Shown piece after piece: positions 12,808-22,319 of a stretch of 64,000 nucleotides of DNA. The stretch is from Numida meleagris. Lineage: Eukaryota > Chordata > Aves > Galliformes > Numididae. Position numbers and translations under genes: made by a program. Position 1 is the stretch's first letter. Every line of letters begins with the position of its first letter. The DNA lies in the NCBI RefSeq assembly GCF_002078875.1, contig NC_034411.1, forward strand, positions 36,992,115 to 37,056,114, written 5' to 3'. The notes beneath the pieces were generated by a model that saw only the letters and a list, made by a program, of their open reading frames with translations, made no database searches and had not been told where the DNA came from.

Positions 12808-13520
12808 ATTTCCTATCATTTTCTATGTGCCCTATGAACTTCACATTGAGAAAAAAGGCTGAATAACAAAAATCATTCCTTTTTATTTGTCTTGAGAAGG
12901 AACTTAAGTTGTGTGAGTTCTTGATGATCTTAAAATTTTCATGTGTAACTATGCACTCATATCAATTTTTTTTTTTTTTGCCAGAGTGAGCCCAGGTATA
13001 TGACCCTTACTTGTCACTGGCTCATTGTATCCACTGTCTTGATTACCAGCAAATTATTCTCTCTTTCTCTTTTGTAACAAGTTTCCATTCCCCACCTGAT
13101 GACTAGTCTGCTTCAGTCAGCTGAGATTCACTAAAGTAGTACTCATTTGAAAGAAGAATTGAAGGAAACTTGAAACTAAGCAGATCCAGCCTAAACCTAT
13201 CTTGTAAAAAATTGTGCAGTTCACATAGTCTCTAGGAATACCTGGCTTTGGGAGAACACATTTATTATCTTTAATTTCCTGGGTTTCTTCCTCAAAATTC
13301 AACATCCTGAACTCCCATTAAAGACACTAAAATTTTGGCCTATTAAAGACACTTCTCAATATCTGGCTCTGTTATCATTTCTGTCGGTCCATTCCTACAA
13401 ACTTTTAAATGTCATTTGTTTCTATTAATACTGTTGGGAAGGGAGTGCTTCCCATGTCATTGGGCTTCCCCCAACCAATGAACGTCCAATGCCATCCTTA
13501 AATATTTCTGATTATATTGT
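12808..13520. other. Unique spacer
   Basis: The right copy of the LTR target duplication (ATTTC) opens this segment. After that I see only a T-tract near 12967-12979 and no gene or transposon. Confidence 0.55.
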
Positions 13521-14067
13521 GAATCATAGAATCATAAAGTGGCTTGGGTTGGAAGGGAACTCAAGGATCATGAAGTTCCAGCTCCCTGACACAGCCAGGG
13601 CCACCGACCTCCAGATCTGGTACTAGACCAGGTTGCCCAGGGCCCCATCCAACCTGATCTTGAACACCTCCAAGGACGGAGCATCCACAGCCTTTCTGGG
13701 TAACCTGTTCCAGCACCTCACCACTCTCTCTGTAAAGAACTTCCCCCTGACATCCAATCTCAACCTTCCCTCCTTGAGCTTAAAACCATTCCCCTGTGTC
13801 CTATCACTGTCTACCCTTGTAAAACGTTGATTCCCCTCCTGTTTATAATCCCCTATAAATACTGGAAGACAATGAGGTGTCCTCACAGCCTTTTCTTCTC
13901 CAGGCTGAACAAACCCAGCTCCCTCAGCCTGTCTTCGCAGGGGAGGTGCTCCAGCCCTCTGATCATCTTTGTGGCCCCCCTCTGGACCATCTCCAAAAGC
14001 TCCACATCTTTCCTGTACTGGGGGCCCCAGACTTGGATGCAGTACTCCAGATCGGGCGTCACGATAA
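13521..14067 (-). mobile_element. CR1 LINE 3' portion, head-to-head with the next copy
   Basis: The plus strand begins GAATCATAGAATCATAAAG, the reverse complement of the CR1 tail, and reads back through the 3' untranslated region into ORF2. On the minus strand, frames at 13883-14020 and 13623-13886 encode the CR1 C-terminus ([20 protein letters not shown] and, further on, [20 protein letters not shown]). The 5' truncation point at about 14067 abuts the truncation point of the plus-strand copy at 14068, so the two lie back to back without spacer. Its 3' region differs from the neighbour's, so it belongs to a different CR1 subfamily. Confidence 0.92.
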
Positions 14068-14759
14068 ATGGTTCTATGTCAGGGTGGAGGCTGGTCACGA
14101 GTGGTGTTCCCCAAGGCTCAGTCCTGGGACCGGTGCTCTTCAACATCTTTATCAATGACATAGACGATGGAATCGAGTGTACCCTCAGCAAGTTTGCAGA
14201 TGACACCAAGCTGAGCAGTGCAGTCGATACACTGGAAGGAAGGGAAGCCATCCAGAGGGACCTGGACAGGCTGGACAAGTGGGCCCACGAGAACCTAATG
14301 AGGTTCAACAAGGCCAAGTGCAGGGTGCTGCACTTGCACCAGGGCAATCCCATGTATTTATACAATCTGGGGGAAGAAGTACTTGAAAGCAGCCCTGTGG
14401 AGAGGGACTTGGGGGAACTGGTGGACGAGAAGCTGGACATGAGCCAGCAGTGTGCGCTGGCAGTCCAGAGGGCCAACTACGTTCCGGGCTGCATTAAAAG
14501 AGGAGTGGTCAGCAGGGAGAGGGAGGTGCTGGTCCCCCTCTACTCGGCTCTTGTGAGGCCCCCTCTGGAGTACTGTGTCCAGGCCTGGGGCCCCCAGCAC
14601 AATAAGGATGTGGAGCTCTTGGAACAAGTGCAGAGGAGGGCAACCAAGATGATCAGAGGGCTGGAGCACCTCTCCTATGAGGAAAGGTTGAGGGAACTGG
14701 GCTTGTTTAGTTTGGAGAAGAGAAGGCTCTGGGGAGACCTCATTGTGGCCTTCCAATAA
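14067..14759 (+). pseudogene. CR1 ORF2 reverse-transcriptase fragment with FADD catalytic motif
   Basis: This is the open part of the CR1 copy. It holds the non-LTR reverse-transcriptase block GVPQGS (14103-14120) and the catalytic FADD box (14193-14204), whose two aspartates bind metal. It continues through the thumb-like region to [11 protein letters not shown] and [12 protein letters not shown]. The endonuclease and fingers regions are missing through 5' truncation, and the C-terminal ~80 residues are lost to a deletion that places TAA at 14757-14759. The open frame extends upstream to 13827, but that part is antisense to the neighbouring CR1 and is an accidental fusion, not a real N-terminus. 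Confidence 0.9.
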
Positions 14760-15008
14760 AGTTGAGACAGGGGAGATTTAGGTTAGATATTAGGAGGAAG
14801 TTTTTCCACACAGAGGGTGGTGACGCACTGGAACAGGTTGCCCAGGGAGGTTGTGGATGCCCCGTCCCTGGAGGCATTCAAGGCCAGACTGGACGTGGCT
14901 CTGGGCGGCCTGGTCTAGTGGTTGGCGACCCTGCACTTGGCAGGGGGGTTGAGACTCGATGATCTTTGAGGTCCTTTTCAACCCTGGCCATTCTATGATT
15001 CTACGATT
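14068..15008 (+). mobile_element. CR1 LINE 3' portion with long open reverse-transcriptase frame
   Basis: This 5'-truncated CR1 starts inside the reverse-transcriptase region and ends in the typical tail CCATTCTATGATTCTACGA. It retains about 230 uninterrupted codons of reverse transcriptase, which suggests a fairly young insertion. Compared with the other copies here (such as 16361-16676), about 85 bp are missing just after 14756, where the frame hits a stop. The 3' untranslated block GTTGGCGACCCTGCACTTGG followed by GATGATCTTTGAGGTCC is shared with the copy at 55998-56226, so these two belong to the same subfamily. Confidence 0.93.
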
Positions 15009-15151
15009 TACTAATTTATTACTTAGTATATTCAAAGAATAGCTGTCAGTGACAATTCCACTCAGGAGGGACCCAAATTCTGTCTTGGTGTGTCCAGGCC
15101 AAGGTTCTCTTTAAGGCTTTCACTGCTCATTTTAGAAATGATGCACAAACA

Positions 15152-15610
15152 TACTGATCAAATTTGCAAATGATACCTGCCTAGTAAGAGTGGCAGGCTG
15201 TAGGCAAGGATTAAGTTTGTCTATTTTTTATTATTGCTAAACTGGAAAATGACTCAAAACTGACATTATGATATTCAGAAAATGTGAGTATGAAGTATTG
15301 CATCCAGAACTGGGAAATTAGATGCCTAATTACAAAATTCAAAAACCTGACTAGGTAGCAGTTTAATACAAAAAGTGCAAGAGTTATGCTGGATGTCATG
15401 TAACGTGACTTACTATGTGATTCTATTTTAAATAAGGCAAGCTTTATGACTTGATATGATAATGAAAATGTTGCATGCAAAACACAGGACAGTATTTTGT
15501 CCTTTTACTAGGTTCTGATGATATCTAGACTAGAACATTGTTCCTGGTTTCTGGTACTCTTCTTTAGTAAGAGGTTATATTCTGAATGAAAGTATCAGGA
15601 TGATCTGACG
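15152..15610 (+). mobile_element. Ancient, highly diverged CR1-type LINE relic
   Basis: The segment opens with ACTGATCAAATTTGCAAATGATACC, the counterpart of the CR1 box encoding KFADDT, here reading KFANDT with the catalytic Asp changed. Further colinear matches to an old amniote CR1 lineage follow: AAGTATTGCATCCAGAACTG (KYCIQN, for KVLHL), ATTACAAAATTCAAAAACCTG, GACTAGGTAGCAGT, then GCATGCAAAACACAGGACAG. Many stops and indels show great age. It sits 140 bp after the young CR1, which may be coincidence. Assignment rests on weak but colinear similarity. Confidence 0.6.
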
Positions 15611-16360
15611 TTTCAATTTAGCTTTATTTAATATAAAAAAATTAAGAAGAAAGATTTGTGACTTTTTTTCAAAATGCAGAAGTCTGTTACAGAGACTTTT
15701 TTCCTTTCTTTTTACTTCACAAAGATTTAACACTAGTTTAAATATTCGGGAAATCTGTTAAACCATAAAATAATGTGAGTAGAGAAATCTAAAGGGGTCA
15801 AATAATCTTTTTCAGCAAAGTTTTTAAAGATAATGTATATTTTCTAACATATTCTAGATTTATGTGTGCTGCCTCGTCATGGAGGACAGGATGGAATGAC
15901 ACCTTCTAGTCCTACATTTCTATTATGCTATACAATAGCATAGCCTTACATTTCTGAATGTCTTCTCTGTACTTCTTTCCTAAATTGGAAGCTCCTTGTA
16001 TTAAACGATACCTGAAGAAAACGCCACCAGCAAGAAACAATTAAGTAAGAAGTTGCTGAGTCATTTGTATAGCATGAATTAGATTTTTCTCTTAACATTG
16101 AATAGCCTCTTTTTACTGCTGTTCATTTCCCTCAGTACATTCACTAGCAATTATTATGCAACCTACACAATACCGTAGCTCTGAACTTAATGTGATTAGA
16201 ACCATGAAAAAGAACTTCCTTTATGTTATCCTTCTATTAAGGAAACAAAGCCACTGCAAAATCTGGCCACAAAAATTCGGCTTTGCTTTGATTGTGAAGC
16301 AGGCTAAAGTAATCTGCTGATAGTCTACACATGTGGAAGAGAATGTGGTACTGATAACTT
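15611..16360. other. Unique spacer between CR1 copies
   Basis: I see no gene, no RNA gene and no recognised repeat in this AT-rich segment. Confidence 0.55.
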
Positions 16361-16676
16361 GGACTGCTCTTGGAACAGGTCCAGAGGAGGGCCACAAAGA
16401 TGATCAGAGGGCTGAAGCACCTCTCCTATGAAGAAAGGTTGAGGGAACTAGGCTTGTTTAGCTTGGAGAAGGCTCCAGGGAGACCTAATTGTGGCCTTCC
16501 AATATTTAAAGGGAGCGTATAAACAAGAGGGGGTACAACTGCTTATGAGGGTAGATAGTGATAGGACAAGTTTTAAACTAAGACAGGGAGGGTTTAGGTT
16601 AGATATTAGGAGAAATTTTTTCACACAGAGGGTGGTGAGGCACCAGAACAGGCTGCCCAAGGAGGTTGTGGATGCC
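16361..16676 (+). mobile_element. CR1 LINE fragment cut off by an LTR
   Basis: The copy begins in ORF2 at the block encoding [15 protein letters not shown] and runs through TTTAGGTTAGATATTAGGAG to GGAGGTTGTGGATGCC. There it is interrupted by the LTR that starts at 16677. The last ~130-150 bp of a normal CR1, including the tail, are not present after the LTR. Instead a different CR1 copy follows. A frame at 16491-16721 encodes the C-terminal CR1 part (FRLDIRRNFFTQRVVRHQNR) and then runs into the LTR. Confidence 0.9.
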
Positions 16677-17118
16677 TGTCATGGTTTTATGATTTTCAGT
16701 TATTCATATTCCACATCATAACATCATGTAGTGTATGTACCTGGTTCTCAGAAGAGAAGGACTACTACATTCCCCAGGGGACTTTGTGACCCTATCACCA
16801 TTTTCCAGACAGAGGGAAAGATAAAAACTCGCAGATCACAAGACCTGTCCCTCGTCCCAACAGCATCTCACTCCCCAGCCGTCTCACCGCTGGTATTAGA
16901 GTAAGGCCTACTTTAATTTCGGACACTCTCTCTCGTTGTATTGGATTTATTGGCTAGAATTGTAATTATATTGTATTATAGTGTGTTATTTTGCATTCTG
17001 ATATCTTGCTGCTGTTTTGTTCTCAGGCCCATTTTCCTACCCTTTTCCCCGGGCATGGGTCTGTGGGTCCCCCATCCCATTAGTCACAGAACCAGGCCAG
17101 ACACACGAACTGTTGGCA
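16677..17118 (+). mobile_element. Endogenous retrovirus LTR lodged between two CR1 fragments
   Basis: The LTR starts TGTCATGGTTTTATGATTTT. Its body includes AGAAGAGAAGGACTACTACA, GATAAAAACTCGCAGATCAC, GAGTAAGGCCTACTTTAATT and TTGTATTGGATTTATTGGCT, which I recognise from a chicken LTR. It lacks CR1 similarity and has a balanced base composition unlike its flanks. The right edge is either about 17105 (...CCAGACACA) or 17118 (...GTTGGCA). The second option leaves ATGCC on both sides (16672-16676 and 17119-17123), a possible 5-bp target duplication. The right flank is nevertheless not the continuation of the left CR1. No internal retroviral genes are present. Confidence 0.7.
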
Positions 17119-17828
17119 ATGCCCCAGATACATATACAAACAGGGAGAAGAACTCCTTAAGAATAGCCCTGCTGAGGAGGGCTTAGGGGTTCTTGTTGAT
17201 AAAAAATTAAACATGAGCCAGCAGTGTGCACTTGCAGCCTGGAAGGCCAATAGTATCCTGGGTTCCATCAGAAGAGAGGTGGCCAGGAGGGAGAAAGAGG
17301 TGATTGTCCCTCTCTACTCTGCCCTCCTGAGGCCCCATCTGGAGTACTGCATCCAAGACTGGGGCCTCCAACACAGGAAAGATGTGGAGCCTTTGGAGGA
17401 GGGCCACAAAGATGATCCAAGAGGTACAGCACCTCTCCTTTTCTCCAGAAAAGAGAAGGCTGCAAGGCAACCTCATTGTGGCCTTCCAGTATTTAAAAAG
17501 AGTTTCTAAACATGTAGGAAATCAACTTTTTACAAAGGTAAATAGTGATGGGACAAGGGGGAATGGTTTTAAGCTCAAGGAGGGAAGGTTGAGATTGGAT
17601 GTCAGGGGGAAATTCTTTACAGAGAGAGTGGTGAGGTGCTGGAACAGGTGACCCAGAGAGGCTGCGGATGCCCCATGCCTGGAGGTATTTAAGGCCAGGT
17701 TGGATGGGGCCCTGGGCAACCTGATCTAGTACCTGATCTAACAGCTGACAACCCTGGCTGTGTCAGGGAGCTGGAACTTGATGATCCTTGAGTTCCCTTC
17801 CAACCCAAGCCATTCTATGATTCTGTGA
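17119..17828 (+). mobile_element. CR1 LINE 3' portion (frame-broken)
   Basis: This 5'-truncated CR1 starts within ORF2 near the block for YIYKQGEELLK and ends ...CCAAGCCATTCTATGATTCTGTGA. Translation gives [17 protein letters not shown] and [11 protein letters not shown] in one frame (17213 on). A small deletion near 17395 shifts the frame, after which FRYLK-type C-terminal sequence continues at 17382-17651. Its 3' region (ACAACCCTGGCTGTGTCAGG) matches the minus-strand copy at 13521-14067, so those two share a subfamily. Confidence 0.92.
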
Positions 17829-20800
17829 AATACATGCTTATTGCAGTGATGTATGGTATTTTGTTGCTTTGCATACAGTATTGAAATTAAAAAAAATAGT
17901 AGTGTGAGTTACCAAAATACGTATTTCTCAAGACTCCATCATTTCTTTTTGGTTTGAATATTTTAGCCTTTCCTCAATTTGCATTGTTCAGTAATGCTCA
18001 TCTACGAATCCCTGTCAAGATTTGTAGATAATCATACTTCATTCCTGGATCTAATTAATAACTAGCTGCAGAGCTGATATTTGTAGAGAAGGAAGGGACC
18101 ACACAGAGTAACAGTCTGCTATATGAACCAGCTGCTACACAGCTCTTCCAAATATTTATAATTACTTTCACAAAGAAGAAAAATTAGGTAAGAAAAAAAA
18201 ATAAGAACACAGATACTACAATGATGAGACCAAAGAAGCATCTCTATTACCGCTTCATTCTCTATCAACTTAAGGAAAAACATCTGATCAGATAATTTCG
18301 TTTCTAATCATGTCATTTTCTGGCCTTGTGCTATGTGAAGTTTGTAACTATGTAACTCTTTGAGATTTGTTAATTGATATGTGGGGTACAAAATGGAGAT
18401 GATCTAGGTGAAAATTTGGCTTACAAGAAGGGATTGGTTTAGATCTTCTTTAAAAGCAGTTCCTTAATGACTGGTGGAAAAGACTGAAATAGAATCTGAC
18501 CAAAAGAACCCAGGAGATTGAATTAGCTGGTTAACAGAGAATTGGGCAGTACTCCTGCTGCTATCCTGCTGACCTAATGCGGAAATTTCTTTAATAAGTG
18601 AATGTATCTGTGGGAAAAGGAAAGTGCAGTCACAGTGAATATTTCCTAAGCAGACAAATGTTCGTGACAAAGAACAGATTTCTGGTGCCTTAGGACAGAG
18701 TTTGTAAACTGTCATTTTCATTGGGTTGGTCTTAAAAGATGGGACTATGGAGACATGCGTGGAAATTTGCAAGTATTAGAAAAAAAAAGGAATGGTAACA
18801 AGGTAATAATACTGTGATGTCTTTAATGAAAGTCTCTATGTAAGGATAAATGGCAAAGGAGTTTGATTTCAAAGATTAAAAGTATGTCTGAAGGTCTCAG
18901 TCATGCTACTGTCTTTTATCTGGAATTGGTCCTCTATCTCAACTGGTTAGACATATGTAAAATGAGGAGAATGTTTGTTCTGTTGTGTTTGAGATGTAAC
19001 AGCAGTTTTATTGCTATCTTCAGGGACAGCAGGAAAGAAGAAGGGGAAGGAGTGTTTAGTTATGAAGTTGCAGTAAGCAATAATAGATCATAAACCTTAA
19101 CGGTTATTTCTAACAGGCTAGTAATACACAGATCTTAAACTAGCAGACTTTGTAAAGTGCTTCAGAAAAAGCAACAGAGAGATAACTTTCCTCAACTCTC
19201 TCTCCTAAATGTTACGAAGAATATAGTGACACTTACCATCTGGCAGCTTTCTTCTAGTCCTAGCAGATTTCATTTTGGTAAGGCATGTGTAGCAATCAGA
19301 AAGACCAACATGATGGAAAAGGCATTACAAAAGAGGTGGAAGGACCAACACAGTAGAAAGGTGCTACAAAGGAAGGGAAGTAGATTGCTCACCTATCTCA
19401 GAAGATTCTGGGCTTGCAGGGAAAAGCTTCCACCAAAGAGAGACTGCCAGACAGAGATACTTCCTCACTGGCAGTAAGCCTTAAATGAGGCCTAAGCAGG
19501 GTGGAGCCAGGCTCACCTGTGGCCTTCACCTGTGCTCCCAGGGCTGACTGGGTCTTTCCTCCAGGTGCTCAATCAGTGGTTCAGGCTGTGACTCAGCAGT
19601 TCCCATACAGCATGGCACTATAGCATCTCACAGTAAGGTGGCTAGATATGAAAGAATTTGGGAAATACTGAAGGTAGTTCTTGGATGTCACACTTCTTTC
19701 ACCAGTACCTGTTGACTCTGGGAAGGAAGTCATGATAGGAAACTAAGACTAGACTAGAAAGGGAGTGGTGAGATGGCAACCCACTTGAAAAGTTTGGAGT
19801 CCTTGTATGACAAAGAGTGACTCAAGATACATAGTTCACTGCTTCCTAATAGTTTTACAATACTAAAGTCCAATTAGATCATATATAATTCATCTTCTCT
19901 TTCTCCTAGGAAACACTTTGCTACTTTTTGGGTTTTTTTCCTTTCATACATGGAAACCAAATCTGATTGGTAATGACATACTTTTTTCTCGTAAGCAATC
20001 AAATGTGTCAAGGAAATTAGCAAGTATCTCTCTTTGTTTGCTTTCTCCTAAAGTATTTCCTTTGATGATTATTTTTAGCTGAGCTGTATCCATAGACTAG
20101 CGTAAAGATGAAATGTGAGAAAATTAAATTATCTTAATCTTCCTTGTCTGCTTTTATGGACAGAACCAAATTCATTTGCTATGTGTTTCTCTTCTTTCCA
20201 AAATGAGGGAAAGAATGAGAGCAAGTAGTCACTCAAAGATGTCATACAGAGTGAGGAATAAACTTTATCATTTATTTGTTGCTGTGAGGTATGGTACAGT
20301 TGTCTTCTCCCTGTGGCTTCCATATACCTTTTGGACCAACTTGCAGATGCTCCTGCATGCTGTTTGGAAAGGTAAGATGTAATTTGGTTTAAATGCTAAA
20401 TCAAGTCTAAGCTTTTCTCAAGTGAAGAACAGTGGATGTTTGAGAGTAACTTTCATATACATTCATGTGCTTTTATCTCTTAACAATAGAGAAGACAAAG
20501 GTACACCCTTTTTGTTTCATTTCTGTCTGACAGCTAATACTTTACACACTTTCTTGAAAAATGCCAGGTAAGCCTAGGTTAGATATTGGTCTCATCTGGC
20601 AGTTGTAGAGAATATGGCTTGAAAAGCCCATTTCCAGGCAAGTATATAGTGCAAGAGGAATCAACCAAGACCCTAGACAATAAAGTTAAGACCACCTGCA
20701 GTGTAAACTGCAAACTTACCACTTACTGTTTTATACAGTAGTTGGATCATTCTAACCTTACTGTATTTTCCTGCAACTTGAAAATTTCCAGCTGAATCAC

Positions 20801-21249
20801 TTGAAACAAGCAGAGAGAAGGAGAATGTTTCATCTACTCTCTTGAGTTAATATTTAGAGAGGTTTCTGTCTTTTGTTCATTTGTCTCACAGGATGCTGTG
20901 GTCTATGAGAAAATGTAGGATCATTTCTAATTGCATAAATATTTTCCTGATATGCCAAGATGAAAAAAAATAGAAACAACCACCTGGATTTTCATTCATT
21001 GAAAATGTTTTGTGCTTGGAAGGAAGATGGACCCAAGTAAGGACTCTAGGCAACAACTCTTGCCAAATACATCATTCCTAATATCCAGCATTTTTGGAGT
21101 TTGAATTCAATTGCTGAGATCTCCCATCTATGCACATCACTGTATCAAAGGTCTGACAAACCTCTCCTTGGCCAGAGTGTCAAAACAAGATCTCAACAAG
21201 CAGGGGTTGTCAGAATATGTTTGCAGAGTCTTTGAGGGTGGAGTGCTGA
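17829..21249. other. Unique stretch with one candidate exon
   Basis: No recognised gene or transposon. A relatively GC-rich part at about 19490-19640 (CACCTGTGGCCTTCACCTGT) could be an unclassified repeat. The splice-flanked open segment at 20164-20371 is listed separately. Confidence 0.5.
20164..20371 (+). other. Candidate exon, open through its whole length
   Basis: A pyrimidine-rich run ends in an acceptor (TTATGGACAG, AG at 20162-20163), and a good donor follows (GGAAAG then GTAAGA, GT at 20372-20373). The 208 bp between are open in phase 0 for 69 codons and leave one extra base. The peptide has a basic first half and a Trp/Phe/Leu-rich second half, and matches no family I know. A stretch of this size can be open by chance, so this is only a candidate exon of an unknown gene or lncRNA. 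Confidence 0.2.
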
Positions 21250-21606
21250 CTGCTTGGGACTGAAAAGTAGTTGCTAGGATTGGTTCTAGGTTTCTTCCAG
21301 AACTTGTACTGTTTTTGTCTCAAAAATATGGATGAACATTGCTGGACCAATACATCCTTTCCTGGCCTGTCACCTAAGAGGCACCTAATGCCAGGTACTG
21401 CCCTTGTGCCTTTGACTACTTGCCGATGCCAACCCTGTTGACCCCTTGATCCTCCTGGGGAAACCTGAGCAATGCTGTCAGGTATCTGTGGGACTCACTG
21501 GCTCCCAATAACATTACTAGAACATCCTGACCAACAAACAAAAGCAAGAGAAGTGACTAGAAAAGGCACTGTGGAGGCTTATTTCCCAATACCACATAGG
21601 AAAGGC

Positions 21607-21613
21607 TATAAAG
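21607..21613 (+). promoter_or_regulatory. LTR TATA box
   Basis: TATAAAG within GGCTATAAAGCAGTG is the best core-promoter match in the window. It sits about 350 bp from the LTR start and 160 bp before the polyadenylation signal, the usual U3-to-R arrangement. Transcription would start at about 21635-21640 and read rightward. Confidence 0.5.
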
Positions 21614-21765
21614 CAGTGTAGTTCATCTTTGACTTTTTTTAATCTCGTAACTCATGCAAGGTCATCTGCATCTGGCTTCCACATGGGCTTTTCTGAGAAG
21701 CGTCTCCTTACCAAGTCTGTTTGTTCTCTTTGTACATTTCATCATTTTTTCCAATGTTTACTGCC

Positions 21766-21771
21766 AATAAA
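21766..21771 (+). terminator. LTR polyadenylation signal
   Basis: AATAAA in GCCAATAAATGTCAGGG lies 31 bp before the LTR's right end, as expected for an R-region signal. Confidence 0.45.
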
Positions 21772-22007
21772 TGTCAGGGTCCCAGTTATGTATTTCTGGA
21801 CACTGCTCCAGATGGACTGGGGAGAAGTGGCATAATGATCTGGGAGAGGAGAAGCTGCAGGTCCTGCTCAGTTTCCCATGAATGTTTTGAGGTAACATGT
21901 TGGGTGCTGTCTCGCTCCAATTTACAGGAGGGAGAAGGGGTTCTTTTAATATATGCATACCTGACGGCGAGATTAAGACACAATGGGTCAAATGTTAGCC
22001 CGACCAG

Positions 22008-22013
22008 TTTATT
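22008..22013 (-). terminator. LTR polyadenylation signal (minus strand)
   Basis: TTTATT on the plus strand is AATAAA on the minus strand, within GTAATAAACTGGTCGGG. It lies about 225-240 bp beyond the TATA-like box, consistent with an R region. Confidence 0.5.
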
Positions 22014-22237
22014 ACAAATCCTAGTAGCTTAGGGAGATGGGGAAGGGAAGGTGGGCGATAGAAAAGAGATAAAAAAAAGCAAGGAGTCTTTGTAGAAAGC
22101 AAGAGAGATAGTCACTACCAGGGGTCCAGCGTTGTTTGTAGCGCCGATGTTGATCTTCTTGGGTGATGGGTCATCAGGGCTTGTTGTTCGGTTACCAACC
22201 GCTTTGGTTGACGAACACCTCCAGCAGCAGTACGAAC

Positions 22238-22248
22238 TTATTTATAAG
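22238..22248 (-). promoter_or_regulatory. LTR TATA-like box (minus strand)
   Basis: The minus strand reads TTATAAATAAG just downstream of the U3 tandem repeat, the place expected for the core promoter of this LTR. Transcription would run toward lower coordinates. Confidence 0.5.
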
Positions 22249-22260
22249 TCCAAATTGGTC

Positions 22261-22319
22261 GAGTCAGCTCTCTCTGGAGTGGCAGTTAGTGGTTGAGTCA
22301 GCTCTCTCTGGAGTGGCAG
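22261..22319 (-). repeat. U3 tandem repeat, 25-bp unit at 34-bp spacing
   Basis: The same 25-bp sequence (beginning GAGTCAGCTCTCTCTGGAGT on the plus strand) occurs at 22261-22285 and 22295-22319. Each copy starts with an AP-1/Maf-like core; the second has a full TGAGTCA, the first CGAGTCA. Direct repeats upstream of the TATA box are typical of retroviral U3 enhancers. Confidence 0.85.

Larger units (their letters stand above)
21255..21802 (+). mobile_element. Solo LTR with TATA box, polyadenylation signal and candidate 5-bp duplication
   Basis: The segment has LTR architecture. A U3-like part with the CCTGTCACCTAAGAGGCACC block is followed by TATAAAG at 21607 and AATAAA at 21766, about 160 bp later. 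TG at 21255 and CA at 21801-21802 form the ends, and CTGCT flanks both sides (21250-21254 and 21803-21807). These edges were chosen because of that matching 5-mer, so they are less secure than those of the LTR at 12214. No gag, pol or env remnant adjoins it. Confidence 0.6.

Noticed and set aside
13827..14759. 310-codon open frame, the longest in the window
   Set aside because: Only the part from about 14067 is CR1 reverse transcriptase; the first 80 codons are antisense to the neighbouring CR1. It is a chance fusion, not a gene.
21760..21910. Possible retroviral primer-binding site next to the minus-strand LTR (a CACCCAACATGTT block on the minus strand)
   Set aside because: Only partly similar to a tRNA-Lys-type site, and the 6-bp duplication at 21948/22633 places the LTR end before it, which makes it flanking DNA.
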